DNA of 64,000 bases from Micromonospora sp. NBC_00389 (GTDB lineage Bacteria > Actinomycetota > Actinomycetes > Mycobacteriales > Micromonosporaceae): positions 372,001 to 436,000 of the forward strand of contig NZ_CP107947.1 of NCBI RefSeq assembly GCF_036059255.1. Reading direction: 5' to 3'. Made by a program: the position numbers and the translations under genes. Below are positions 15,765 through 23,509 of this stretch, one piece after another (the stretch's first letter is position 1; every line of letters begins with the position of its first letter). The notes under the pieces are model-generated. The model made no database searches. It saw only the letters and a program-made list of their open reading frames with translations, and was not told the origin of the DNA.

Positions 15765-17108
15765 TCACTGCTGCACCGGCTCGGTCCGGACCGTGGTCAG
15801 CGAGGCCAGCCCAGGGGTGACCCGCTCGGCGTCGCCGAGCACCACGACCGCAGCCCGGGCCGGCGCGAGATAGTCGGCCGCCGCCCGGGCGACGTCGTCG
15901 ATGGTCACCTTCGCCAGCCGGGCCGCGTACTCGGCGAGAAAGTCCAGGCGCAGCCCGTTGCCGGCGTACGCGCTGGTCAGCGCGGCCAGCCCGGCCTGGG
16001 TGGACATACCGAGCTGGAGGGTGCCGAGGGCGTACTGGCGCGCCTGCTCCAGCTCCTCGGGCTTCGGCGGCAACGACGCCAGCCGGCCCAGCTCGTACGT
16101 CGTCTCCAGCAACGCCGGGCCGGTGACCTCGGTGGCCACCTCGGCGGCGGCGACCAGCACCGACCCGGCCACCGAGTGCTCGATCACCGAGTGCGGCCCG
16201 TACGTGTAGCCCTTGTCCTCACGGATGTTCTCCACCCAGCGGGAGGAGAAGTAGCCACCGAAGACCAGGTTGGCCAGTTGCAGCGGGGCGTGGTCGGGAT
16301 GGGTGCGCGACACGGCCGGCAGCGCGATCCGCAGCGAGGACTGCACCGAGCCGGGCCGGTCCACCAGCAGCAGCGGCCCCGGCTCCAGCGGCGGGGTGGG
16401 CGGCAGCTCGGCGGTGCGCCCGGCGCCGGCCCAGCCGCCGAGCGCCCGCTCGGCCGCGTCCAGGGCCTTCTCCGGCTGCACGTCGCCGACCACCACCAGT
16501 TGCGCGCCGGCCGGGTGGACCCGCTCGGAGTGCAGGCTGCGCAGCGCAGCCGGCCGGACGGCGCGGATCTGACCGGGCTCCGGGGTCTGCGTGGCGTACG
16601 GGTGCCGGCCGTAGATCCGCTTCAGCAGCGCCTCCCGGGCCAGGAACGCCGGTTGGCTCTGCGCCACCTGAATCCGGTCGACCAGACGGTCCCGCTCGGT
16701 GGCCACCTCTTCGCTCGGGTAGCTGGCACCGGTCAGCACCTCGGCCAGCAGCTCCAGCATCCGGTCCAGGCCGGTGACCAGGCCCGCGCCGGACAGCATC
16801 AGCCGGTCCGGATCGACGCCCGCGGAGAGCCCGCCGCCCACCTTCTGCAGCTCGGCGGCGATCTGCACACTGGTCATCGACTCGGTGCCGGAGAGCATGG
16901 TCTGCGAGAGCATCGCGCCGCGGGCCAGGTGGGCCCGACCGAACGGCACCCACAGCCGCAGCTCGACCAGGGGCACGGCGGGCCGGCGTACCGCGATCAC
17001 GGTGAGACCGTTGCTCAGCGTGCGTTCGGCCTGCTTGGGCACCTTGAGCTTGCGGGTGGGGCCGAGCGGCGGCAGCGTACGCGGCCCGGCGGGAGCGGTG
17101 GTGGTCAT
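15765..17108 (-). CDS. M16-family peptidase homologue, non-catalytic subunit
   Basis: 447 aa. The overall pattern of a pitrilysin/processing-peptidase protein is clear (LSNGLTVIAV, VVGDVQPEKALDAAE, DKGYTYGPHSV). At the place of the zinc motif HxxEH there is MLSQT (about 66-70), so it cannot bind zinc. This matches the Gly-rich-loop partner subunit of heterodimeric M16B enzymes, which positions substrate for the catalytic partner. The partner is encoded just upstream (17164-18474); the 55-bp junction is a copy of the dispersed repeat. Confidence 0.9.
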   Translation of the reverse strand: MTTTAPAGPRTLPPLGPTRKLKVPKQAERTLSNGLTVIAVRRPAVPLVELRLWVPFGRAHLARGAMLSQTMLSGTESMTSVQIAAELQKVGGGLSAGVDPDRLMLSGAGLVTGLDRMLELLAEVLTGASYPSEEVATERDRLVDRIQVAQSQPAFLAREALLKRIYGRHPYATQTPEPGQIRAVRPAALRSLHSERVHPAGAQLVVVGDVQPEKALDAAERALGGWAGAGRTAELPPTPPLEPGPLLLVDRPGSVQSSLRIALPAVSRTHPDHAPLQLANLVFGGYFSSRWVENIREDKGYTYGPHSVIEHSVAGSVLVAAAEVATEVTGPALLETTYELGRLASLPPKPEELEQARQYALGTLQLGMSTQAGLAALTSAYAGNGLRLDFLAEYAARLAKVTIDDVARAAADYLAPARAAVVVLGDAERVTPGLASLTTVRTEPVQQ

Positions 17109-17110
17109 CG

Positions 17111-17166
17111 AGTCACCTTCGATCGCGACTGCGGGGCTCGCAAAACCGGCTCACTCCTCGCGCTCA
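17111..17166 (-). repeat. Dispersed junction repeat, copy A
   Basis: Read in gene direction it starts with the stop codon of the upstream M16 gene (GTGAGCGCGAGGAGTGAGC). It continues with CGGTTTTGCGAGCCCCGCA and GTCGCGA, and ends at the ribosome site AAGGTGA of the downstream M16 gene. It is about 90 percent identical to copy B at 58113-58167. Confidence 0.9.
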
Positions 17167-18474
17167 CCGGGCAGCTCCGGCGATGACCTCGACGGCGGCG
17201 CGGCGCTCCGGGCGCAGGGTGGCCGCAGCGGTCCGGACCTGCTCCTCGGTGACCTCGCCGACCAGCCGGGGCAGGTCGTTGAGCAGACCCGGTTCGCCGC
17301 GTTGCTGTTCCAGGACGGCCATCCGCAGCGCTCGGCCGAGCACCGCGTCGGTGTCCCGCAGCAGGTGGGTCGCCATCCGGGCCTGGGTCCGGGCCAGCTC
17401 GCCCTCGGTCAGCCCGTCGGTGGCCAGCCGCTCCAGCTCCTCGTCCATGGTGCGCAGCACCTTGTCCACGTCGCCGCCCGGCGGCAGGTGCGCCTGGAGC
17501 AGCAGCGCCGTCGGGTCGCGCACGTCGAACGGGTCGCCCATGAAGCCGAGGTAGCCACCGAGGCTGGTCACCGTGCGGTCGCGCTGGACCAACCGCTCGA
17601 CCAGCCGCGACGCGTCGCCGTCGGTGAGCACCTCGGCCAGCACCACGTACGGCAGGTAGCCGGCGAAGTCGCTGATCGGGTCGGGCACCCGCCAGGCGCC
17701 GGCCACCGCCGGCAGCGGCGCCAGCTTGTCGGTGTACGAGGTGCGCCGCTCGGTGGTCAGGTCGGGCTCGGTGAAGTCGGGCCGCTGCGGAGCCGGACGG
17801 GCCGGCACGTCACCGAAGTGCCGGGTGACCAGCTCGGTCGCCTCGGCCACGTCGATGTCGCCGCTGACCGCCAGCACCGCGTTGCCGCTGGCGTAGTAGC
17901 GGCGGAAGAAGTCCGCGGCGTCGGCGACGGTCGCCGACTCCAGGTCGACGAAGGACCCGTAGCCGTCGTGCGCGTTGGGGAAGGTGTCGAACATGACCGG
18001 CGGCAGGGTCAGCCAGGGGAAGCCACCGTACGGCCGGTTGAGCACGTTGACCCGGATCTCCTCCTTGACCACGTCGACCTGGTTGCGCAGGTTCTCCTCG
18101 GTCAGCCGGGGGCCGCGCATCCGGTCCGCCTCCAGGAACAGCGCGCGCTCCAGCGCGTTGCTCGGCAGGGTCTCGAAGTAGTCGGTGTAGTCCAGGTGGG
18201 TGGAGCCGTTGAAGGTGCCACCGGCGCCCTGCACGTGCCGGAAGTGGGCCAGCTTCTCCAGGTTCTCCGAACCCTGGAACATCAGGTGCTCGAAGAGGTG
18301 GGCGAAGCCGGTACGCCCCTCCGGTTCGGAACGGATGCCGACGTCGTAGACCACCGCCACCCCGATCACCGGGGCACTGCGATCGGGGGTGAGCACCACC
18401 CGCAGGCCGTTGTCGAGGGTGAACCGCTCGACCGGATACTTCGTCGCTGGAATTCTGGATCTCCGCGCCGCCAC
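17164..18474 (-). CDS. M16-family zinc peptidase, catalytic subunit
   Basis: 436 aa. The inverted zinc motif HLFEH is at residues 59-63, and the third ligand is expected at Glu138/139 in VVKEEIRVNV. FAHLFEHLMFQGSENL and GGTFNGSTHLDYTDYFE are classic M16B sequences. No signal peptide is visible, so it is probably cytoplasmic. It should form a heterodimer with the zinc-less protein encoded immediately downstream and degrade peptides. The gene is 10 bp from ssuD on the same strand, but ssuD has its own promoter region. Confidence 0.93.
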   Translation of the reverse strand: MAARRSRIPATKYPVERFTLDNGLRVVLTPDRSAPVIGVAVVYDVGIRSEPEGRTGFAHLFEHLMFQGSENLEKLAHFRHVQGAGGTFNGSTHLDYTDYFETLPSNALERALFLEADRMRGPRLTEENLRNQVDVVKEEIRVNVLNRPYGGFPWLTLPPVMFDTFPNAHDGYGSFVDLESATVADAADFFRRYYASGNAVLAVSGDIDVAEATELVTRHFGDVPARPAPQRPDFTEPDLTTERRTSYTDKLAPLPAVAGAWRVPDPISDFAGYLPYVVLAEVLTDGDASRLVERLVQRDRTVTSLGGYLGFMGDPFDVRDPTALLLQAHLPPGGDVDKVLRTMDEELERLATDGLTEGELARTQARMATHLLRDTDAVLGRALRMAVLEQQRGEPGLLNDLPRLVGEVTEEQVRTAAATLRPERRAAVEVIAGAAR

Positions 18475-18484
18475 GGGATCGACC

Positions 18485-19600
18485 CTAGCGCGTCAGCACC
18501 TCCGCTACCGGCGACCTCCGCGGAGCAGCCGCCACCGGGTGGGCCACCAGGGGCAGCACCTCGGCGCCGACCCGCTCGGCCTCCTCCCGGTGCGGCCAGC
18601 CGGAGAGGACGAACTCGTCGACGCCGAGCGCGGCGTACTCATCGATCCGGGCCGCGACCTCGGCGTAGCTGCCGACCAGCGCGGTGCCGGCGCCCTCGCG
18701 GACCAGGCCGACCCCGGCCCAGAGGTTCGGTGCGACGGTGAGCCCGTCGGTGCGGCCGGCGTTCAGCGCGGCCATCCGGGCCTGACCGACGGAGTCCATG
18801 CGACGGAACCGGGACTGGGCGGCGGCGATCCTCTCGCGGCTCATCCCGGCCAGCAGCCGATCGGCCTCCGCCCACGCTTCGGCGCTGGTCGGCCGGGCGA
18901 TGACGTGCAGCCGGAGCCCGGTGCGCAGGACGCGGTCACGCTCGGCTGCCAGTGCCCGGATCCGCGTCGCCCGGGCCTCGATCGCCGCCGGTGGCTCACC
19001 CCACATCAGGTACACGTCGGCCTGGCGGGCCGCCACCGCCTCGGCGGCCGGGGACGCACCACCGAAGTAGACCGGCGGCGGGTCGGCCAGCGGGCTGGCC
19101 AGGCCGCCGCCGTCGACGCGGTAGTGCGCGCCGTCGTAGTCGAAGGGCCGGCCGGCCCAGGCGCGGCGGAGCACCTCGATGAACTCGCCGGTGCGCGCGT
19201 ACCGGTCGTCGTGCCCGAGGAAGTCGCCGTACGCGCGCTGTTCGGCGGGGTCACCGCCGGTGACGATGTTGAGTGACAGCCGGCCACCGGAGACGGCCTG
19301 GAACGCCTCGGCCTGCTGGGCGATCAGTGTCGGCAGCGCGAAGCCGGCCCGGACCGCGACCAGCATGCCGAGCCGCTCGGTGTGCTGGGCGACCGCCGCG
19401 CAGACGATCCACGGGTCGGGGCAGCCGGCGCCGACCGGGGTGAGCACGGCGGTGAAGCCGTGCGCCTCGGCTGCCCGGCCGACCTCGGCCAGGTACGCCA
19501 CGGTGGCGGCCCGGTCGTGCCGGGCGGCACCGGCCGTGACGGTGGCGGCGCCGACCTGATGGCCGTCGCCGGAGGTGGGCAGGAACCAGTGGAAGGTCAT
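18485..19600 (-). CDS. ssuD: FMNH2-dependent alkanesulfonate monooxygenase
   Basis: 371 aa. A luciferase-like (LLM) flavin monooxygenase with MTFHWFLPTSGDGHQ at the N-terminus, GRLSLNIVTGGDPAEQRAYGDFL, YFGGASPAAEAVAARQADVYL and LSGWPHREEAERVGAEVLP, all strong SsuD features. It releases sulfite from alkanesulfonates when sulfate is scarce. It is divergent from ssuABC; the intergenic region carries two matching palindromes. No flavin reductase (SsuE) is in the window. Confidence 0.9.
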   Translation of the reverse strand: MTFHWFLPTSGDGHQVGAATVTAGAARHDRAATVAYLAEVGRAAEAHGFTAVLTPVGAGCPDPWIVCAAVAQHTERLGMLVAVRAGFALPTLIAQQAEAFQAVSGGRLSLNIVTGGDPAEQRAYGDFLGHDDRYARTGEFIEVLRRAWAGRPFDYDGAHYRVDGGGLASPLADPPPVYFGGASPAAEAVAARQADVYLMWGEPPAAIEARATRIRALAAERDRVLRTGLRLHVIARPTSAEAWAEADRLLAGMSRERIAAAQSRFRRMDSVGQARMAALNAGRTDGLTVAPNLWAGVGLVREGAGTALVGSYAEVAARIDEYAALGVDEFVLSGWPHREEAERVGAEVLPLVAHPVAAAPRRSPVAEVLTR

Positions 19601-19639
19601 CGCGGAGTCGCCTCTCTACCGGTCGCCGAGGTGGCGCTT

Positions 19640-19660
19640 ACCCTAGCAAGCCAGTAGGAA
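19640..19660 (-). promoter_or_regulatory. Operator-like palindrome at the ssuD promoter
   Basis: ACCCTAG-N7-GTAGGAA. The right half is identical to, and the left half a 4/7 match to, the perfect palindrome at 19734-19754, with the same 7-nt spacing. On the minus strand the left half reads as TAGGGT, a plausible -10 box for ssuD, so a bound protein would block the promoter. Confidence 0.55.
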
Positions 19661-19733
19661 ATGCCGACATATTTGAGACCCGACATCCCGGCATGTGGAT
19701 GGGTCTTGACGCTGACCTCGGCCCGGCCCACTC

Positions 19734-19754
19734 TTCCTACCAACTAAGTAGGAA
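19734..19754 (+). promoter_or_regulatory. Operator-like palindrome upstream of ssuA
   Basis: TTCCTAC-N7-GTAGGAA, a perfect 7+7 inverted repeat with its right end 20 bp before the ssuA start. The Rrf2-family regulator at the end of this cluster is the obvious candidate to bind it. Confidence 0.6.
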
Positions 19755-19774
19755 TACTGCGGATTGGATGGACG

Positions 19775-20839
19775 ATGAGACGGCTCCCCCTGCGCCGGTT
19801 GGTCACCCTGGCCACCCTCGCCGTGGTCGGCGCGGCGACCCTGGGCACCACCGCCGCGTGCGGCGACGACAGCGAGGGCGCGGGCGGCAGCTCGGGCCCG
19901 GTGACGCTGCGACTCGGCTACTTCCCCAACATCACCCACGCGCCGGCCGTCGTCGGCGTCGAGAAGGGCATCTTCGCCGAGAAGCTCGGCGCCAACGTGA
20001 AGCTGGATCCGAAGACCTTCAACGCCGGCCCGGCCGCCATCGAGGCCGTCTTCTCCGGGGCGCTGGACGCCACCTACATCGGCCCGAACCCGACGGTGAA
20101 CGCGTTCTCCAAGTCCAAGGGCGAGGCGGTGCGGGTCGTCTCCGGCGCCGCCTCCGGTGGCGTGGCGCTGGTGGTCAAGCCCGGCATCAACGGCCCCCAG
20201 GACCTGAAGGGCAGGAAGGTCGCCACCCCGCAGCTGGGCAACACCCAGGACGTGGCGATCCGCTACTGGCTCAAGGAGCACGGGCTGACCACCACCAAGG
20301 AGGGCGGCGGCGACGTCAAGATCGTGCCGCAGGAGAACGCCCAGACGGTGGAGACGTTCAACAGCGGCGCGATCGACGGCGCCTGGGTGCCCGAGCCCTT
20401 CGTCTCCCGGCTGATCAACGCCGGCGGCAAGGTGCTGGTTGACGAGCGCGACCTGTGGCCGGACCGAAAGTTCGTCATCACCAACCTGCTGGTCAGCACC
20501 AAGTTCCTCAAGGCGCACCCGGACGTGGTGCAGAAGCTGGTCGACGGTCAGGTGGCCGCGAACGAGTTCGTCAACAGCAAGCCGGACGAGGCCCAGCAGG
20601 CCATCTCCGACGCGATCGGGAAGATCACCGGCAAGCCGCTGGACCTGAAGCTGATCAAGCAGGCGTGGCCGACGTTGGAGTTCACCAACGATCCGATCTC
20701 CTCCTCCCTGAAGGCCGGACTCGACCACGCCGTCGAGGTCAAGCTGACCGACCCGGTGGACCTCAAGGGCCTGTACGACCTCACGTACCTCAACAACGCG
20801 CTCACGGCGCAGGGCAAGCCCGAGGTCGTCCAGCCATGA
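19775..20839 (+). CDS. ssuA: Sulfonate/taurine-type ABC transporter substrate-binding lipoprotein
   Basis: 354 aa. Twin-Arg-rich N-terminus, hydrophobic segment and lipobox TTAAC with lipid Cys29. The mature part is an NMT1/SsuA-type periplasmic-binding fold (RLGYFPNITHAPAVVGVEKG, AALDATYIGPNP-like core). It would capture sulfonates at the cell surface for SsuBC. A GGATGG ribosome site precedes the ATG. Its stop overlaps the ssuB start (ATGA). Nitrate or other anions are an alternative substrate, but the divergent ssuD favours sulfonates. Confidence 0.88.
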   Translation: MRRLPLRRLVTLATLAVVGAATLGTTAACGDDSEGAGGSSGPVTLRLGYFPNITHAPAVVGVEKGIFAEKLGANVKLDPKTFNAGPAAIEAVFSGALDATYIGPNPTVNAFSKSKGEAVRVVSGAASGGVALVVKPGINGPQDLKGRKVATPQLGNTQDVAIRYWLKEHGLTTTKEGGGDVKIVPQENAQTVETFNSGAIDGAWVPEPFVSRLINAGGKVLVDERDLWPDRKFVITNLLVSTKFLKAHPDVVQKLVDGQVAANEFVNSKPDEAQQAISDAIGKITGKPLDLKLIKQAWPTLEFTNDPISSSLKAGLDHAVEVKLTDPVDLKGLYDLTYLNNALTAQGKPEVVQP

Positions 20840-21615
20840 CGTCGACCACGACGACGCCCGGGAGCGCGACCACCGCGGTCGCGCTCTCGGGCGTGACCAA
20901 GGTGTACGGACGTGGGGCGAACGCCGTACTGGCCCTGGACGGCGTGTCGCTGGACGTGGCGCCGGGTGAGTTCGTCTGTCTGGTCGGCGCCTCCGGATGC
21001 GGCAAGAGCACCCTGCTCAACCTGGTCGCCGGGCTGGACCGGCCCAGCGGCGGGCAGATCGGGCTGGCCGGTGACGCCAACCCGGGGCTGATGTTCCAGG
21101 AACCGGCGCTCTTCCCCTGGCTGACCGTCGAGGCCAACGTGGAGGTGCCGCTCAAGCTGCGTGGGCTGCCCCGGGCCGAGCGCCGTGAGCGGGTGGCCGA
21201 ACTGCTGCGGACGGTGCACCTGTCCGACTTCGGTCGCAAGCGCCCGCACGAGCTGTCCGGTGGGATGCGGCAGCGGGTCGCACTGGCCCGCACGCTGGCC
21301 CTGGACACTCCGGTGCTGCTGATGGACGAGCCGTTCGGCGCGCTGGACGCGATGACCCGGGACATCCTGCACGACGAACTCGAACGGATCTGGTCCGAGC
21401 GCAAGCTCTCGGTGCTCTTCGTGACGCACAACGTCCGGGAGGCCGCCCGGCTGGCCGACCGGATCATCCTGCTCTCCAGCCGCCCCGGCCGGATCATCTA
21501 CTCCACCGAAGTGGACATTCCGCGTCCACGTCGGATCGACTCCCCCGACGTCGCCGCCATCGCCGCCGAGGTCACCGAACGGCTCCGTACGGAGGTGGGC
21601 CGCCATGGCCAGTGA
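20836..21615 (+). CDS. ssuB: Sulfonate ABC transporter ATP-binding protein
   Basis: 259 aa from the ATG overlapping the ssuA stop. Walker A GASGCGKST (51-59), signature LSGGMRQR and Walker B VLLMDEPFGALD are intact, and the switch region LFVTHNVREAARLADR is typical of the NitT/TauT (SsuB/TauB) ATPases. It drives uptake together with SsuC. It overlaps ssuC by 11 nt. Confidence 0.92.
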   Translation: MTSTTTTPGSATTAVALSGVTKVYGRGANAVLALDGVSLDVAPGEFVCLVGASGCGKSTLLNLVAGLDRPSGGQIGLAGDANPGLMFQEPALFPWLTVEANVEVPLKLRGLPRAERRERVAELLRTVHLSDFGRKRPHELSGGMRQRVALARTLALDTPVLLMDEPFGALDAMTRDILHDELERIWSERKLSVLFVTHNVREAARLADRIILLSSRPGRIIYSTEVDIPRPRRIDSPDVAAIAAEVTERLRTEVGRHGQ

Positions 21616-22489
21616 CACCCTCACCAACACGGCGCGCACCGACGCGCAGATATCCGGCCTCGACGCGTTGGAGATCGCCGGCCGGGACAAGGAGACCTCC
21701 CGGGCCACCCGGCTCTGGGCGGCCACCTGGCCCAAGCTGGCCGCGCTGGCCATCGTCATCGCGGCCTGGCAGTTGGTGGTCTGGTCGGGCTGGAAGCCGC
21801 CGTACTCGCTGCCGGGGCCACTGGTCGTCGGCCGCGAGCTGCTGGCCCAGGCCCAGGGCCCACAGCTCTGGGAGGGCCTGCTCACCACGCTGCGCCGGGC
21901 CGCCGTCGGGTACCTCTTCTCGGTCGCGGTCGGTCTGCTGCTGGGCCTGGCGGTGGCCCGGTCCACGGTGCTCCGGGCCGCCATCGGCTCGATGATCACC
22001 GCGTTGCAGACCATGCCGTCGATCGCCTGGTTCCCGCTGGCCATCCTGCTGTTCGAGCTGAGCGAGAAGGCGATCTTCTTCGTGGTGGTGCTCGGTGCGG
22101 CACCGTCCATCGCCAACGGGGTGATCTCCGGTGTGGACTACGTACCGCCGCTGCTGCTGCGCGCGGGTCGCAACCTGGGCGCGCGCGGGCTCAACCTCTA
22201 CCGGTACGTGATCGCACCGGCCGCGCTGCCGGCGATCGTCGCCGGGCTCAAGCAGGGCTGGGCGTTCTCCTGGCGCAGCCTGATGGCCGGCGAGCTGATC
22301 GTGGTCGGCATCTCGCAGACCTCGCTCGGCGCCCAGCTCACCTACTCCCGCGAGCTGTCCGACGCGCCCTGGCTGCTCTCCACCATGATCGTCATCCTGG
22401 TGCTCGGCCTGGTCGTGGACGCCGCGTTCGGTGCTGCGGACCGGGCGATCCGACGCCGCTGGGGCGTGCTGGACCAGGCTGGTCAGTGA
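21605..22489 (+). CDS. ssuC: Sulfonate ABC transporter permease
   Basis: 294 aa. A basic/polar N-terminus is followed by about six membrane helices. The permease loop SIANGVISGVDYVPPLLLRAGRNLGARG contains the EAA-like motif that docks SsuB. WRSLMAGELI is typical of the SsuC/TauC family. It probably forms a homodimeric channel with SsuB and receives substrate from SsuA. Confidence 0.92.
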   Translation: MASDTLTNTARTDAQISGLDALEIAGRDKETSRATRLWAATWPKLAALAIVIAAWQLVVWSGWKPPYSLPGPLVVGRELLAQAQGPQLWEGLLTTLRRAAVGYLFSVAVGLLLGLAVARSTVLRAAIGSMITALQTMPSIAWFPLAILLFELSEKAIFFVVVLGAAPSIANGVISGVDYVPPLLLRAGRNLGARGLNLYRYVIAPAALPAIVAGLKQGWAFSWRSLMAGELIVVGISQTSLGAQLTYSRELSDAPWLLSTMIVILVLGLVVDAAFGAADRAIRRRWGVLDQAGQ

Positions 22490-22490
22490 C

Positions 22491-22970
22491 GTGTACGTCT
22501 CCGCGCGCAGCGACTACGCGCTCCGGGCGATGCTCGCCGTCGCCGCCGCCAGTGTCGGCGGCGACGGAGAGGGCGGTGGCGGAGAGGGTGACGGTGGCGG
22601 TGGCGGCGAGTTGGTGAAGGCGGCCAGTCTGGCCGAGGTGCAGGGAATACCGCTCAGCTTCCTCCAGGGCATCCTGCTCGACCTGCGCCGAGCCGGCCTG
22701 CTGCTCAGCCATCGCGGCAGTGACGGTGGGTACGCGCTGACCCGCCCGGCCGATGAGATCACCGTCGGGGACGTGCTCCGAGCGGTCGGCGGCTCGCTGA
22801 CCACGGTCCGCGGGCTGCCGGCCGAGCGGGCCGGATATCACGGGGTGGCCGCCGGGCTGACCGACGTCTGGCTGGCGGTGCACGGGGCGATCGCCACCGT
22901 GGTCGACAGCACCACCCTCGCCGACCTGCTCACCCGTCACTCGACGGACCGCGCACCCACAGCCTCCTGA
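22491..22970 (+). CDS. Rrf2-family transcriptional regulator
   Basis: 159 aa from the GTG at 22491, directly after ssuC, so part of the operon. VYVSARSDYALRAMLAVAAA and SFLQGILLDLRRAGLLLSHRGSDGGYALTRPADEIT are the Rrf2 winged helix. Between the first and second helices is an insertion of about 25 residues, almost only Gly, Glu and Asp. The iron-sulfur cysteines of IscR are missing, as in the sulfur regulator CymR. It probably autoregulates the ssu genes through the TTCCTAC-N7-GTAGGAA sites. Confidence 0.88.
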   Translation: MYVSARSDYALRAMLAVAAASVGGDGEGGGGEGDGGGGGELVKAASLAEVQGIPLSFLQGILLDLRRAGLLLSHRGSDGGYALTRPADEITVGDVLRAVGGSLTTVRGLPAERAGYHGVAAGLTDVWLAVHGAIATVVDSTTLADLLTRHSTDRAPTAS

Positions 22971-22978
22971 TCAGGGCG

Positions 22979-23015
22979 GTGTGGTCGGGCCGGTGCCCCG
23001 CCGACCCGACCACAC
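22979..23015. terminator. Bidirectional hairpin terminator
   Basis: An 11-bp stem (GTGTGGTCGGG, 22979-22989, with its complement at 23005-23015) lies 9 bp after the Rrf2 stop and 60 bp from the convergent small membrane protein gene. Confidence 0.85.
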
Positions 23016-23074
23016 CTCGTACCGATCCGGACCGGGCCTGCCCCTCCGCCGGCACCGGTCGGGCCGGCCGCTGC

Positions 23075-23275
23075 TCAGCCCACGTGTGCGACCGTCGGGC
23101 CGGAGCCCGGGTCACCGGGGCTGTGCAGCTCCACCAGACCGGCGGGAGCGTTACCCGCCGGGGTGGCATGCCAGGGTGCGAAGGCCGCAACCATGGCGAG
23201 CAACAGCCCGGCGAGCGCGACCGCGACCACCAGGATCAGTTCGCGCAGCGCCCCCGAGCCGGCTTCGCCCGCCAT
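23075..23275 (-). CDS. Small single-pass membrane protein, 66 aa
   Basis: ATG at 23275 with GGAGGGG upstream. A short soluble N-terminus (MAGEAGSGALREL) is followed by one strong membrane helix (ILVVAVALAGLLLAMVAAF) and an outside tail rich in Pro, Gly and Ala. I know no function. Strong ribosome site and high-GC codon pattern support it as real. It is monocistronic and converges on the ssu operon. Confidence 0.65.
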   Translation of the reverse strand: MAGEAGSGALRELILVVAVALAGLLLAMVAAFAPWHATPAGNAPAGLVELHSPGDPGSGPTVAHVG

Positions 23276-23463
23276 GGTCACCCCTCCCGTGCCGGGCCCC
23301 CCGCCCGACTTTCCCCCGCCGGTCAGCTTCGACCACCGACGCCCGCGACGCAGTCAGCCAGCCGACCCAACTGAGGCTGATTACCGACTCAGCCGAGCGG
23401 AACGGGCGGCACGGCGGACGGGCCGAAGGTGCGGCCACCCCGCCACCACTGCGCCACAAACGG

Positions 23464-23497
23464 ACCGACCCGCCCAGCCGAAGCGGGGCGGGTCGGT
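23464..23497 (-). terminator. Hairpin terminator of the DEAD-box helicase gene
   Basis: A perfect 12-bp inverted repeat (ACCGACCCGCCC, 23464-23475, with 23486-23497), 12 nt after the helicase stop codon on the minus strand. Between it and the small membrane gene (23276-23463) I see nothing else. Confidence 0.85.
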
Positions 23498-23509
23498 CGG
23501 GCGTACGGA

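Noticed and set aside
17111..17166. Attachment site or tRNA fragment at the dispersed repeat
   Set aside because: No cloverleaf, integrase or other mobile-element gene nearby, and the repeat occurs at several operon junctions.
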